Counted from the first letter of the stretch, positions 5,667 to 13,213 are shown. The stretch: DNA of 13,239 bases from JBGPYB01 sp041493035 (GCA_041493035.1 JBGPYB010000130.1:1-13239); one strand, 5' to 3'. Notes: generated by a model from the letters alone, not told the origin. Numbers and translations are program-made.

Positions 5667-7550
5667 ATGAGCCGGCGCATCACTCGCCGCGACTTCCTGA
5701 ACGGCGCGGCGGTGGGCGTCGGGACGATCCTTTCGGCTCGCGGCGCCCTCGCCGGGAACGCGACCGACCTCGATGTCGAACGGGCGGCCGGCTACTACCC
5801 GCCGGCGCTCACCGGCCTTCGGGGAAATCAGGAGGGCTCGTACGCGGTCGCCCACTCCCTCCGCGACGGGGCGTTCTGGCCTTCCGCGGGAGCCGCTGAA
5901 AAAACCGGCGAGACCTACGATCTCGTCGTCGTGGGAGGCGGCCTGAGCGGACTCTCGGCGGCGTACCTCTTCCGACAAGGCGCCGGTCCAGGAGCCCGCA
6001 TTCTGATTCTCGACAATCACGACGACTTCGGCGGCCACGCGCGACGCAACGAGTTTCGCCACGGCGACCGGCTGCTCCTCGCGTACGGCGGCACCCAGTC
6101 GATCGACAGCCCCTCGAAGTGGAGCCCGGTGGCCAAGCGACTCCTCCGCGATCTGGGGATCGAGACGAAGCGCTTCTACCAAGCCTACGACCAGAAGCTC
6201 TACTCCTCGATGAAGCTCGGGACCGGCGTCTTCTTCGATAAGGAGACTTTCGGCGCCGATCACCTGGTAACGGGTGTGCGCACCCGGCCGCATCGCGAGT
6301 GGCTTGCCGAGTCGCCCCTTTCCGAGACCGCCAGGCGCGACATCGAACGCCTCCACACCGACACGCGGGACTACCTGCCGGGGCTGCCGCCGCGCGAGAA
6401 GGAGAGACACCTCGCGAAGACGAGCTACGCCGACTTCCTCACGAAGACGGCCGGGGCGAGCGCCGAGGTCCTCCCCTTCTTCCAGAGCCGGACCCACGAC
6501 CTCTGGGGGCTCGGAATCGACGCGGTATCCGCCCTCGAGTGCGCGCAAGCGGGGGACGACTACGGCTTCGGGTATCCGGGCTTCGGCGGCCTTGGCCTCC
6601 GGGACGACTCCCGCGAGGAACACGAGGAGCCATACATCTTCCACTTCCCCGATGGCAACGCCTCGATCGCGCGGATGCTGGTCCGCGCCCTGATGCCGCG
6701 CTCCGCCCCGGGGCACACGATGGAGGACATCGTGCGGGCTCGCCTCGACTACGCCCGCCTCGACGATCCCGCGTCGCCGGTGCGGCTGCGGCTGAACAGC
6801 ACCGTCGTCCACGTGAAGCACGTCGGGGACCCTGCCTCGGCGCGCGAGGTCGAGGTGGCCTATGTCCGCGGCGACAAGCTCAAGAGCGTTCGCGCGGGGG
6901 CGTGCGTTCTCGCCTGCTGGAACGGCGTCGTCCCTCACATCTGCCCGGAGCTGCCTCCCGCACAGAAGGATGCGCTCGCGTACGGCGTCAAGGTCCCGTT
7001 CCTGTACACCCACGTCCTGATCCGCAACTGGACCTCCTTCCAGAAGCTCGGTGTCCACCAGGTGAGCGCGCCGGGCAGCTACCATTCGTGGGTGAGCCTG
7101 GACTTCCCGGTCAGCCTCGGCTCCTATCGCTTTCCGCGCACTCCCGAGGAGCCGATGGTCTTGTTCCTGATGCGCGCTCCTTGCCGGCCTGGGCTGCCGG
7201 CTCGGGACCAGCATCGGGCCGGACGCATGGAGCTTCTCGCCACGACCTTCGAGACGATGGAGCGGAGCATCCGGGACGAGCTCGGCCGGATGCTTGGGGG
7301 AGGCGGCTTCGATCCGGCCCGGGACATCGAGGCCATCACCGTGAACCGCTGGGCCCACGGCTACGCGTACTACTACAACACGCTCTTCGACCCCGACTGG
7401 TCCGAGGATGAGCGCCCCTGCGTCGTCGGTCGCCAGCCCTTCGGCCGAATCGCCATCGCGAACTCCGACGCCGCGGCCAGCGCCTACACTCAGGCCGCCA
7501 TCGACCAGGCCCATCGCGCCGTCGGAGAGGTCCTGGCGCACCGTGGCTGA
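5667..7550 (+). CDS. Tat-exported FAD-dependent oxidoreductase, spermidine dehydrogenase-like
   Basis: A 627-residue flavoprotein. The N-terminus has a twin-arginine signal (TRRDFLN, R7/R8) followed by a hydrophobic alanine/glycine stretch ending near ARGALAG, so export of folded protein across the inner membrane is expected. The FAD-binding Rossmann motif VVVGGGLSGLSAA has its glycines at 90-95, and ILILDNHDDFGGHARRNEF follows. That block, the YGGTQSI segment and the length all resemble the spermidine dehydrogenase SpdH of Pseudomonas (about 620 residues), which oxidises spermidine; this is from memory, and substrate identity here is not proven. The ATG at 5667 places the Tat motif normally. 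An in-frame GTG at 5637 overlaps the hydrolase stop and would add ten residues. The 3' end overlaps the next gene by 8 nt (GTGGCTGA), implying translational coupling. Confidence 0.88.
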   Translation: MSRRITRRDFLNGAAVGVGTILSARGALAGNATDLDVERAAGYYPPALTGLRGNQEGSYAVAHSLRDGAFWPSAGAAEKTGETYDLVVVGGGLSGLSAAYLFRQGAGPGARILILDNHDDFGGHARRNEFRHGDRLLLAYGGTQSIDSPSKWSPVAKRLLRDLGIETKRFYQAYDQKLYSSMKLGTGVFFDKETFGADHLVTGVRTRPHREWLAESPLSETARRDIERLHTDTRDYLPGLPPREKERHLAKTSYADFLTKTAGASAEVLPFFQSRTHDLWGLGIDAVSALECAQAGDDYGFGYPGFGGLGLRDDSREEHEEPYIFHFPDGNASIARMLVRALMPRSAPGHTMEDIVRARLDYARLDDPASPVRLRLNSTVVHVKHVGDPASAREVEVAYVRGDKLKSVRAGACVLACWNGVVPHICPELPPAQKDALAYGVKVPFLYTHVLIRNWTSFQKLGVHQVSAPGSYHSWVSLDFPVSLGSYRFPRTPEEPMVLFLMRAPCRPGLPARDQHRAGRMELLATTFETMERSIRDELGRMLGGGGFDPARDIEAITVNRWAHGYAYYYNTLFDPDWSEDERPCVVGRQPFGRIAIANSDAAASAYTQAAIDQAHRAVGEVLAHRG

Positions 7551-8970
7551 GACGTCGGTCCCCTGGCTCCGCTCCGCGGTCGTGCTGTTCGTGGCGTCCT
7601 TTTCCCTCTGGCTACTCGGCATGCACCTCCACGGCGGCCGCTCGCCGCTCTGGCACAGCCCGGTGGACCAGCACACGCAGCAGGCCCTCTCCTGGCTCCA
7701 CGGACGGATCGACCTCGACGAGCAGTCCGAGGAGATGGAGATCGCTCACTACCGTGGCCGCTTCTTCAATAGCTTTCCGCCGACGCCGACCCTCATCGAG
7801 CTTCCGTTCGCGCTGGTCTTGGGCCGGCGAACACCCAGCTCTCTGGTCCTCTACGCGTTCTGGTATCTCGCTCTCCTGTCGCAGCACCGCCTCCTCCGCC
7901 GACGTGGTTTCTCCGAGGCCTCGGCCATCGGGGCGCCCCTCGCCTTCCTGTTTGCGACCAACGTCTACGTCTCGTGCATTCACGCCAACGTCTGGGCACA
8001 GGGCCAGAGCCTCGGCGATTGCCTCGCGCTGATCGGCCTCGGCTTCGTCGCGGCCAACCCGCGGGGCGGCCTCCTGGGGCCCGGCCTCGGCTATGCCGCC
8101 CTCTCCCTCGCGGTGGGATGCCGGCCCTTCTACCTCTTCATGGCGCCGCTCTTCGTCGCTATCGATGTGACGACGAACGGTCGCGGTCTCCGGAAGACCC
8201 TCGCCTCGGCGACCGTGTCGATGCTCCCTTACGGCATCCTCCTCGCGGCCTACAATGCCGCTCGCTTCGGTAACCCGCTGGAGTTCGGCCACCACTACCT
8301 TCCCTGGCCCCAGCGGCTTCCCCACGGCATGTTCAGTCTCCACTACGTACCGTGGAACGCCTACCACGCCTTCCTTCGCCTGCCCGTTTGGTCTTCAGAG
8401 TGGCCCCACCTGCGCTTCGACACCTTCGGCACGGCCTTCTGGTTCAACAACGCTCCCCTCGTCATTGGTGTCGTCGCCCTCGCGACGGCTCGGCTCGACC
8501 CCAGGATCAGGTGGACGGCGGTGTTCGCGCTCGTCAGCACCGGACTCGGGGTCCTGATGTATGAGTCGGCCGGGAGCCGGCTCCTCCCACCGGGCGTCGT
8601 CGTGCCGGGCTCCGGCAACCACCAGTTCGGCTTCCGCTACTTCATCGATCTGCTGCCGACAGCCTTCGTGGCTTTCGCTTTCGCGCGTCGCCGCTTCACG
8701 CCTCCAATGATCGCAGCTTCGCTGGTCTCGTTTGCGTTGAACCTGTACGGCTTGGCCTACTGGCGGGAAGCGCGGTTCGAATCCGACGAAGCGAGGGCCG
8801 CGGCCACCACCCATGCGCTCGACCAGGCCCACTGGAAATTGAAGCCCCCGATACGCCCGTCCACGTCCAGGATCTCGCCGACCAGATGGAGACCCGCGCA
8901 CTTCCGCGACTCGAGGGTCGCCGGATCGACCTCGGTGAGCGGCACGCCTCCGGCGGTGACCTCGGCGTAG
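7543..8970 (+). CDS. Polytopic membrane protein, GT-C glycosyltransferase-like
   Basis: A 475-residue integral membrane protein with about eleven hydrophobic segments. After the first (about 10-28) comes a loop with HSPVDQHTQ, then GRFFNSFPPTPTLIELPF, which resembles the acidic first loop and PP motif of GT-C enzymes such as ArnT and other GT39 members; these move sugars from lipid carriers on the outer face. The match is suggestive only. The GTG start (7543) lies inside the flavoprotein's last codons. The last hydrophobic segment ends near residue 405. The remaining 70 residues are polar, proline- and serine-rich, and lie almost entirely antisense to the C-terminus of the flavoprotein on the other strand. 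That tail may be a read-through extension after loss of an earlier stop. It was probably transcribed with the Tat flavoprotein. Confidence 0.78.
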   Translation: MAETSVPWLRSAVVLFVASFSLWLLGMHLHGGRSPLWHSPVDQHTQQALSWLHGRIDLDEQSEEMEIAHYRGRFFNSFPPTPTLIELPFALVLGRRTPSSLVLYAFWYLALLSQHRLLRRRGFSEASAIGAPLAFLFATNVYVSCIHANVWAQGQSLGDCLALIGLGFVAANPRGGLLGPGLGYAALSLAVGCRPFYLFMAPLFVAIDVTTNGRGLRKTLASATVSMLPYGILLAAYNAARFGNPLEFGHHYLPWPQRLPHGMFSLHYVPWNAYHAFLRLPVWSSEWPHLRFDTFGTAFWFNNAPLVIGVVALATARLDPRIRWTAVFALVSTGLGVLMYESAGSRLLPPGVVVPGSGNHQFGFRYFIDLLPTAFVAFAFARRRFTPPMIAASLVSFALNLYGLAYWREARFESDEARAAATTHALDQAHWKLKPPIRPSTSRISPTRWRPAHFRDSRVAGSTSVSGTPPAVTSA

Positions 8971-10019
8971 TTGTAGCCACGGCTGTCGCGCACCGGTAAC
9001 GGCCACTCCGTCAGAGCGCGGACGAGCCGCCTCCGCTGCTCACGCTCGAGACGGCCCGCAGGTGTCGATGGCGAGATGTCGAGGGCAACGAGGATGGCCT
9101 CCGCGAGTCGCGCCGGGAGACGCCTTGCAAGAGCGGTGCTCACCAGCGTGCGAGGGGCACGGCGCGCGGTGGTGAGAAGCCACACATCCAGGCTCTCGAA
9201 GCTCTCACCGGGGATCAGGTTCAAGGAGACGACCACGGGTAGGTTCTCCCTCTGAGCGCCATGCCAGAACCGGGAGGCGTCCAGAGCCGCGGGGCCGCTC
9301 ACGCCGAAGTGGGTCCACAGTAGCGGGCCGGCCACGTGAACGGCCTTCTTCCCGTCGACGCGGAGCGTCACGATCGCGTCGTGCGAGACGCCGGAGAGGC
9401 CAACGTGGAACGTGCCGTCCAGGACGAGCGGAACGAGCGCGGGCGTTCGGGGAACCAGGGTGTGACCGAGGGCTTCGGCCAGCGCGTACCCGCCGCCGTC
9501 GCTCCCGGTCTTCGGCAGCGAGAGCCCGCCGGTCGCGAGAACGACGTGTCGCGCGATCCACGCCCCGGCGGAGGTGTGGATGTGGAAGGCATCCGCTTCA
9601 CGCTGGATGCTCAGGACGCGATGGCCGGCGAGGAGCCGGGCTCCGCAGCGTTCCGCCTCGGCTACGAGGGCGTCCAGAACCGTGCGCGCTTTGTTCGAAT
9701 CGGGAAAGAGCTTCCCGCCCGGCTCCGCGTGGAGCGCGACGCCGATGTCCCGAAAGAAGGCCGCCGACGCGCCCGCAGAAAATGCCGCCAGGACGCGTCG
9801 GACGACGTGACGCGACCCTCCTTGAAAGTCCGCGGCATCCACGACGCTGTTGGTGACGTTGCAGCGTCCGCCCCCACTGATCAGGATCTTCGCCCCCAGC
9901 GTCTGGGCGCCGTCGAACGCGACGACCGTGGCGTCCGGCCGATGGCGCGCGGTGAAGATGGCCGTGGCGAGACCTGCGGCCCCGGCCCCAACGATGGCCA
10001 CGTCGACGCGGTTGGTCAC
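8757..10019 (-). CDS. HI0933/BaiN-family NAD(P)/FAD-dependent flavoprotein
   Basis: A 420-residue flavoprotein of the HI0933/YhiN/BaiN group (TIGR00275-like). It has an N-terminal dinucleotide fold with GAGAAG at 11-16 and an acidic residue (D36) ending the second strand. The family hallmark ILISGGGRCNVTN follows at 45-57, then ATGGLSLPKTGSDGGGY in the middle. TAGGVPL and EILDVDGRIGGFNFQWAWSS near the end form the second FAD contact. The length fits the family (about 400). BaiN-type members have been linked to reductive steps, but the substrate of most is unknown. It is read from GTG at 10019, 16 nt after the acyltransferase stop, with no clear ribosome site. It is the last gene of the minus-strand run. 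Its final 214 nt overlap the tail of the convergent membrane-protein gene; its own C-terminus looks normal. Confidence 0.92.
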   Translation of the reverse strand: MTNRVDVAIVGAGAAGLATAIFTARHRPDATVVAFDGAQTLGAKILISGGGRCNVTNSVVDAADFQGGSRHVVRRVLAAFSAGASAAFFRDIGVALHAEPGGKLFPDSNKARTVLDALVAEAERCGARLLAGHRVLSIQREADAFHIHTSAGAWIARHVVLATGGLSLPKTGSDGGGYALAEALGHTLVPRTPALVPLVLDGTFHVGLSGVSHDAIVTLRVDGKKAVHVAGPLLWTHFGVSGPAALDASRFWHGAQRENLPVVVSLNLIPGESFESLDVWLLTTARRAPRTLVSTALARRLPARLAEAILVALDISPSTPAGRLEREQRRRLVRALTEWPLPVRDSRGYNYAEVTAGGVPLTEVDPATLESRKCAGLHLVGEILDVDGRIGGFNFQWAWSSAWVVAAALASSDSNRASRQ

Positions 10020-10035
10020 GGCGCGGGCCGGAAGC

Positions 10036-11346
10036 TCACTCTCTGAGGTTCAGGCCCAGGCCTCCGCTGTCGGCTCTCTCTTCCTCCGCCTCGGCCTCAG
10101 GACGAAGACGATAGGGGAAGAGGTTGACGACAAGGGAAGCCACGAGTGCCGCGACCACGTGGACGACGAGAGGAAAGCCGCCATGGAGAAAGAGGGCCAC
10201 GACCACGACGTAGGCCGCGAGGAGCGGCGCCGTATACGCCGAGAACACCGTGCGCTTCGTCCACGCATAGGCCGCCGCGAAGAGCGGAAGAGTCACGTGA
10301 GGCCCAAGGGGAACCGGGGCCAGACAAAGGGCGCCCAGCTCGAGCGCCGAGGCGATGAGAAGCCCGCGGATGAACTCGATAGACGTACGCCCCCGCTCGT
10401 AGAGATACGGGAAGAGCGCGCCCGCCAGCACCGCCGCGAGCGCGCCCTGGGCCGGCACGTCGGGCAACCCCAGGGTCTTCAACACGACTCGCCCGTAAAC
10501 CAGGACGAAGACGACCGGAGAGACGTTCCGGAGGCGCTTCACGAAGCGGCGCTGGGGAAGGATGAAGTGATCCAGCAGCAGATAGCCAATGTAGCCGTAC
10601 GCGGGGAGCACGGGCGGCATCGTTCGAGTCTTCCAGAACACCAAGAGCGCCAGGGCCATGGGTGGCACGAACTCGTAGTTGCGGGGCCAGGGCGCCGGGA
10701 GGCGATAGACGACGTTCATGCGAAGGTCGGCTTTCACGCCCGGAAGGAGCGAACGGTCTACCCGCCGACGCAGCTCGGCGAGCAGCTCGGCGATCCCCTT
10801 CTCCTCGCCCATGGAGCGATAGGGCGCCGGATCGATGGGCTCGTGGAAGCGAACGCGGATGCGCGCCGGTCGTGGAAGGGACTGCGAGTACGGCCAGGCC
10901 CGGTAGGCTCCGGCGATTGTGGCCGGAACGAGCGGTGCGCCTGTCTCCAGGGCCAGGCGCGCGGCGCCCTCCCGAAGCGAGGACTCCATCCAACCCGTGC
11001 GCGAACGCTTCCCTTCGGGAAACAATCCCACGACCTCACCGGCCTCGACAAGGGCCTTGGCGCGCTCGTAGGCGAGCCGGCCCTTTCCCCGGCGGATGTC
11101 CACAGGGAACGCGCCGAACGCGCGCATCAGCGAGCCGAGGATCGGCACCCGGAAGAGCGCGTCCCAGGCCATGAACCGGATCGGTCGCTCGACCTGGAGC
11201 GAGAGGAGCAGGGGATCCAGATAGGATGGGTGGTTGGCCGCGACGATGGCCGGTCCCTCCTTCGGAAGGAGGTGTTCGTCGAGGCAGTCGTAGGCGAATA
11301 GGACCTTGAAGAGCGCCTCCACAAGAGCGCGGAGCGCGCTACGCAC
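10036..11346 (-). CDS. PlsC-type acyltransferase fused to a polytopic membrane domain
   Basis: A 436-residue protein. Residues 1-220 are a PlsC/LPLAT acyltransferase: the catalytic HX4D is H39...D44 in NHPSYLD, motif III is FPEGKRS (109-115, lysine in place of the usual threonine), and motif IV is VPATIAG (140-146). Such enzymes move an acyl chain from acyl-ACP or acyl-CoA to a lysophospholipid or glycerol-phosphate acceptor at the inner membrane. Residues from about 222 to 415 form six or seven hydrophobic segments that I cannot assign to a family; ordinary PlsC proteins (about 240 residues) lack them. A charged tail follows. The GTG start lies within the MFS gene's stop region (GTGCGTAG, 8-nt overlap), so translation is coupled to the transporter. 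The context suggests reacylation of an imported or flipped lysolipid. Confidence 0.9.
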   Translation of the reverse strand: MRSALRALVEALFKVLFAYDCLDEHLLPKEGPAIVAANHPSYLDPLLLSLQVERPIRFMAWDALFRVPILGSLMRAFGAFPVDIRRGKGRLAYERAKALVEAGEVVGLFPEGKRSRTGWMESSLREGAARLALETGAPLVPATIAGAYRAWPYSQSLPRPARIRVRFHEPIDPAPYRSMGEEKGIAELLAELRRRVDRSLLPGVKADLRMNVVYRLPAPWPRNYEFVPPMALALLVFWKTRTMPPVLPAYGYIGYLLLDHFILPQRRFVKRLRNVSPVVFVLVYGRVVLKTLGLPDVPAQGALAAVLAGALFPYLYERGRTSIEFIRGLLIASALELGALCLAPVPLGPHVTLPLFAAAYAWTKRTVFSAYTAPLLAAYVVVVALFLHGGFPLVVHVVAALVASLVVNLFPYRLRPEAEAEEERADSGGLGLNLRE

Positions 11347-12613
11347 CGGCGGCTTCCCTCTCGGCCAAGACGCGCCCGACGCGGTCGGTGTCCTCCCCCA
11401 GGGTGCGACCGCCCAGGAGGTAGCAGATTCCCGAGGCCGCCATCGCCAGGGTCGTGAGAAGCATCGCCTTGCCCAGGTCGCCGGTCCAGTCCGAGAACTT
11501 ACCGATCAGGATCGGCGATGGGACGTCCCCGAGGAGGTGAAAGACGAAGATCGATGCGCCTATGGCGGTCGCGCGGATCTCGGGGAGCGCGACGTTGACG
11601 AGCACCGCATTGGCGGGGCCGGTGTTCAGGAACACGAAGACCTCGGCCAGGAAGATCGCGGGGAGGTAGACCTCCCGGTTGGGGGACGTGAGGCCGATGT
11701 AGGCCGCGGGGACGCCAACGAGCATCCCCCACCCCGAGACGAGGAGGTAGGCCTTCTTCGTCCGCTTCAGGAGCCAGTCACCCAGGAAACCCCCGAGGAA
11801 CGTCCCGACGAGACCGGCCGCGACGGTGATGCCGCCAAACAGGGTGTTGGCCTCGTCGAGGGGAATGCCCCGCAGGCGGTGGAAGAAGGTCGGCACCCAG
11901 AAAGCCAGCCCGCCCAGGGCAAAGGTCATGGACGCCATCCCGAGGGTCGTCCAGACGAAAGAGGGGACGCGCAGGAGGCCGAGAGCGGCCCACGGGTCGA
12001 AGGTGTGATGGGTGCGGACGACGCCATCACTGGCGCCCCGAGGCGGTTCCGCCATGCGGAAGGCCAGAAGGCCCAGGACGAGGCCGGGCGCGCCAGCGAC
12101 GTAGAACGCGTGGCGCCAGCCGTAGTGCTGGCCCACGAAGCCGCCCAAGAGAAAGCCCAGGGCGCTCCCCACCGGAATGGCCACGTAGAAGAACGAGAGC
12201 ATGCGGCCACGCTTCTCCTTCGGGAAGAGATCGCTGATGAGGGTGGGGGCGACACCGCCGAAACCGGCCTCCCCGACGCCGATGAAGGAGCGCGCCGCCA
12301 GGAGCTGGTGGTAGCCGGCCGAGAGCCCCGACGCCACCGTCGCCAGGCTCCACACGAGGACGCCGCCCCCGACGAAGAAGCGTCGAGGGAAGCGATCAGC
12401 CAGGGCCCCGGCCACCGGCGACGCCCCCATGTACGCCACCATGAACATCGAGCCGATGAGGCCGAGCTGCGTGTCGTGGAGGCTGAACTCCTTCTGGATG
12501 AGCGGCGCCACCGCCGCGATGACGTAGCGGTCGATGTAGTTCAGGAAGTTCACGCCGAAGAGGAGGGCGACCGCCAGGCGAGCCTGGGTCGGCGTGATCG
12601 AGCCGGGGAGCAT
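11339..12613 (-). CDS. MFS transporter, Spinster (Spns)-like
   Basis: A 424-residue protein with the twelve-helix MFS plan. TM1 ends NYIDRYVIA (D28/R29); the TM2-3 loop is GALADRFPRR, the MFS motif A; and TM4 carries RSFIGVGEAGFGGVAPTLISDLF with E115. The NYxDR plus GxGEA combination is characteristic of the Spinster family. In animals this family moves sphingosine-1-phosphate (Spns2) or lysophospholipids (Spns1), and it has proton-coupled bacterial homologues. The conserved D, R and E fit coupling residues. ATG at 12613 has no good ribosome site; a TAGAAT hexamer lies 8 nt upstream. It is followed by an overlapping acyltransferase gene, which favours a lysolipid or fatty-acyl substrate over a sugar or drug. 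Other Spns-like bacterial proteins are annotated only as generic MFS, so the substrate is inference. Confidence 0.88.
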   Translation of the reverse strand: MLPGSITPTQARLAVALLFGVNFLNYIDRYVIAAVAPLIQKEFSLHDTQLGLIGSMFMVAYMGASPVAGALADRFPRRFFVGGGVLVWSLATVASGLSAGYHQLLAARSFIGVGEAGFGGVAPTLISDLFPKEKRGRMLSFFYVAIPVGSALGFLLGGFVGQHYGWRHAFYVAGAPGLVLGLLAFRMAEPPRGASDGVVRTHHTFDPWAALGLLRVPSFVWTTLGMASMTFALGGLAFWVPTFFHRLRGIPLDEANTLFGGITVAAGLVGTFLGGFLGDWLLKRTKKAYLLVSGWGMLVGVPAAYIGLTSPNREVYLPAIFLAEVFVFLNTGPANAVLVNVALPEIRATAIGASIFVFHLLGDVPSPILIGKFSDWTGDLGKAMLLTTLAMAASGICYLLGGRTLGEDTDRVGRVLAEREAAGA

Positions 12614-12621
12614 CTCCGGGA

Positions 12622-12627
12622 ATTCTA
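12622..12627 (-). promoter_or_regulatory. Candidate -10 element of the MFS operon
   Basis: On the minus strand TAGAAT matches the -10 consensus at five of six positions and lies 8 nt before the MFS ATG, the same geometry as the hydrolase promoter. I see no good -35. It lies in the 39-nt gap after the ribbon-helix-helix gene, so the MFS operon may be transcribed separately from that gene, or be read through from it. Confidence 0.3.
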
Positions 12628-12652
12628 CACGCCTTGGTCTTCGCTCCTGGGA

Positions 12653-12985
12653 TTACAGGCCCTCGGCCAGGCACTCAGCGACGAGCGCCGATTGAGTCAC
12701 ACCTTTCTTCTCGGCCTGAGCCTTGACGCGGTCCACGATCGATTCAGGAAGATAGTACTTGGCCTGCACCGGCCGATCCGCGGGCAACTCCCGGAGCACC
12801 TCGCGAACGATTTGGTGCAGCTTCGCCTCGTCACGCGCATGGACGCTGACGCTCATTTCGAAGCGATACCGCCCCTGGGGTGTCCGACTGAGGTTCCGTA
12901 TCCCATAGTTCGGTCCGATCTTCCGCAGCTTCCGGTTGATCCTCCTTTGCAGCTCGACGTAGTCTTTCGAATCAATCTTCTGCAT
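12653..12985 (-). CDS. Small ribbon-helix-helix protein (putative DNA-binding regulator or antitoxin)
   Basis: A 110-residue protein. Residues 73-110 look like a CopG/Arc-type ribbon-helix-helix: strand VQAKYYLP, helix ESIVDRVKAQAEKKG, turn, helix VTQSALVAECLAEGL. The first 70 residues are basic, then form a strand (RYRFEMSVSV) and an amphipathic helix (DEAKLHQIVREVLREL). I do not recognise that half; it may be a dimer or ligand module, or a partner-binding region. The start is supported by GAGGTGAGGT right before the ATG, one of the better ribosome sites in the window. No toxin gene lies beside it. A 14-bp perfect palindrome about 105 nt upstream could be its operator. Base use looks less GC-rich than in its neighbours, which hints at later acquisition. 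It precedes the MFS operon on the same strand and could control it. Confidence 0.75.
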   Translation of the reverse strand: MQKIDSKDYVELQRRINRKLRKIGPNYGIRNLSRTPQGRYRFEMSVSVHARDEAKLHQIVREVLRELPADRPVQAKYYLPESIVDRVKAQAEKKGVTQSALVAECLAEGL

Positions 12986-13213
12986 ACCTCACCTCATAGG
13001 ATCAGGATCGTCAGCCCTTCGTCGGCACGAGCGGTTTGACCAACTCAGGAAGGCGAAGCCCCTCCATGCGTGCCCAGAACGATAGTACTACCATCGATGG
13101 TACTGCTCAGGGCTCAGAACGGCGGCACGCAAGGTGGCTTACAACTCGCCACGGAAGGCGCGCTGGTGGAGGAACTTCCAATCAGTCATACTCGGCTGGC
13201 GGGAGAACGTCGC
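12986..13213. other. Intergenic region between divergent genes
   Basis: This stretch of 228 nt, less GC-rich than the rest, separates the minus-strand ribbon-helix-helix gene from a possible plus-strand gene at the right edge. It holds a perfect palindrome (13089-13102) flanked by a 7-nt direct repeat, CAGAACG (13075-13081 and 13115-13121), spaced 40 nt. A minus-strand frame of 27 codons begins with an ATG inside the palindrome and stops at 13011. I see no convincing promoter hexamers, terminator or RNA gene. Confidence 0.5.
13089..13102. repeat. Perfect 14-bp palindrome, possible operator
   Basis: TACCATCGATGGTA is its own reverse complement with no central gap, a form typical of sites for small dimeric or tetrameric regulators. 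It lies 103 nt upstream of the ribbon-helix-helix start codon and 111 nt before the candidate gene at 13214, so it could serve both. Autoregulation by the ribbon-helix-helix protein is the simplest guess. The nearby AGTAC copy gives an imperfect extension of the left arm. Confidence 0.45.

Noticed and set aside
7408..7542. Longer N-terminus for the GT-C-like protein from an ATG at 7408
   Set aside because: It would overlap the flavoprotein by 143 nt and add a Ser/Pro/Arg-rich shadow segment before the first membrane helix; the GTG at 7543 fits better.
5559..7676. 705-codon open frame on the minus strand
   Set aside because: It is antisense to the Tat flavoprotein and hydrolase, has no recognisable motif and a valine/arginine/glycine-rich composition, as expected of the shadow of a GC-rich gene.
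9850..11301. 483-codon open frame on the plus strand
   Set aside because: It is antisense to the PlsC gene and the start of the flavoprotein; no motif, charged low-complexity composition.
11306..13039. 577-codon open frame on the plus strand
   Set aside because: It runs antisense across the MFS and ribbon-helix-helix genes, is rich in E, R, G and H, and shows no domain.
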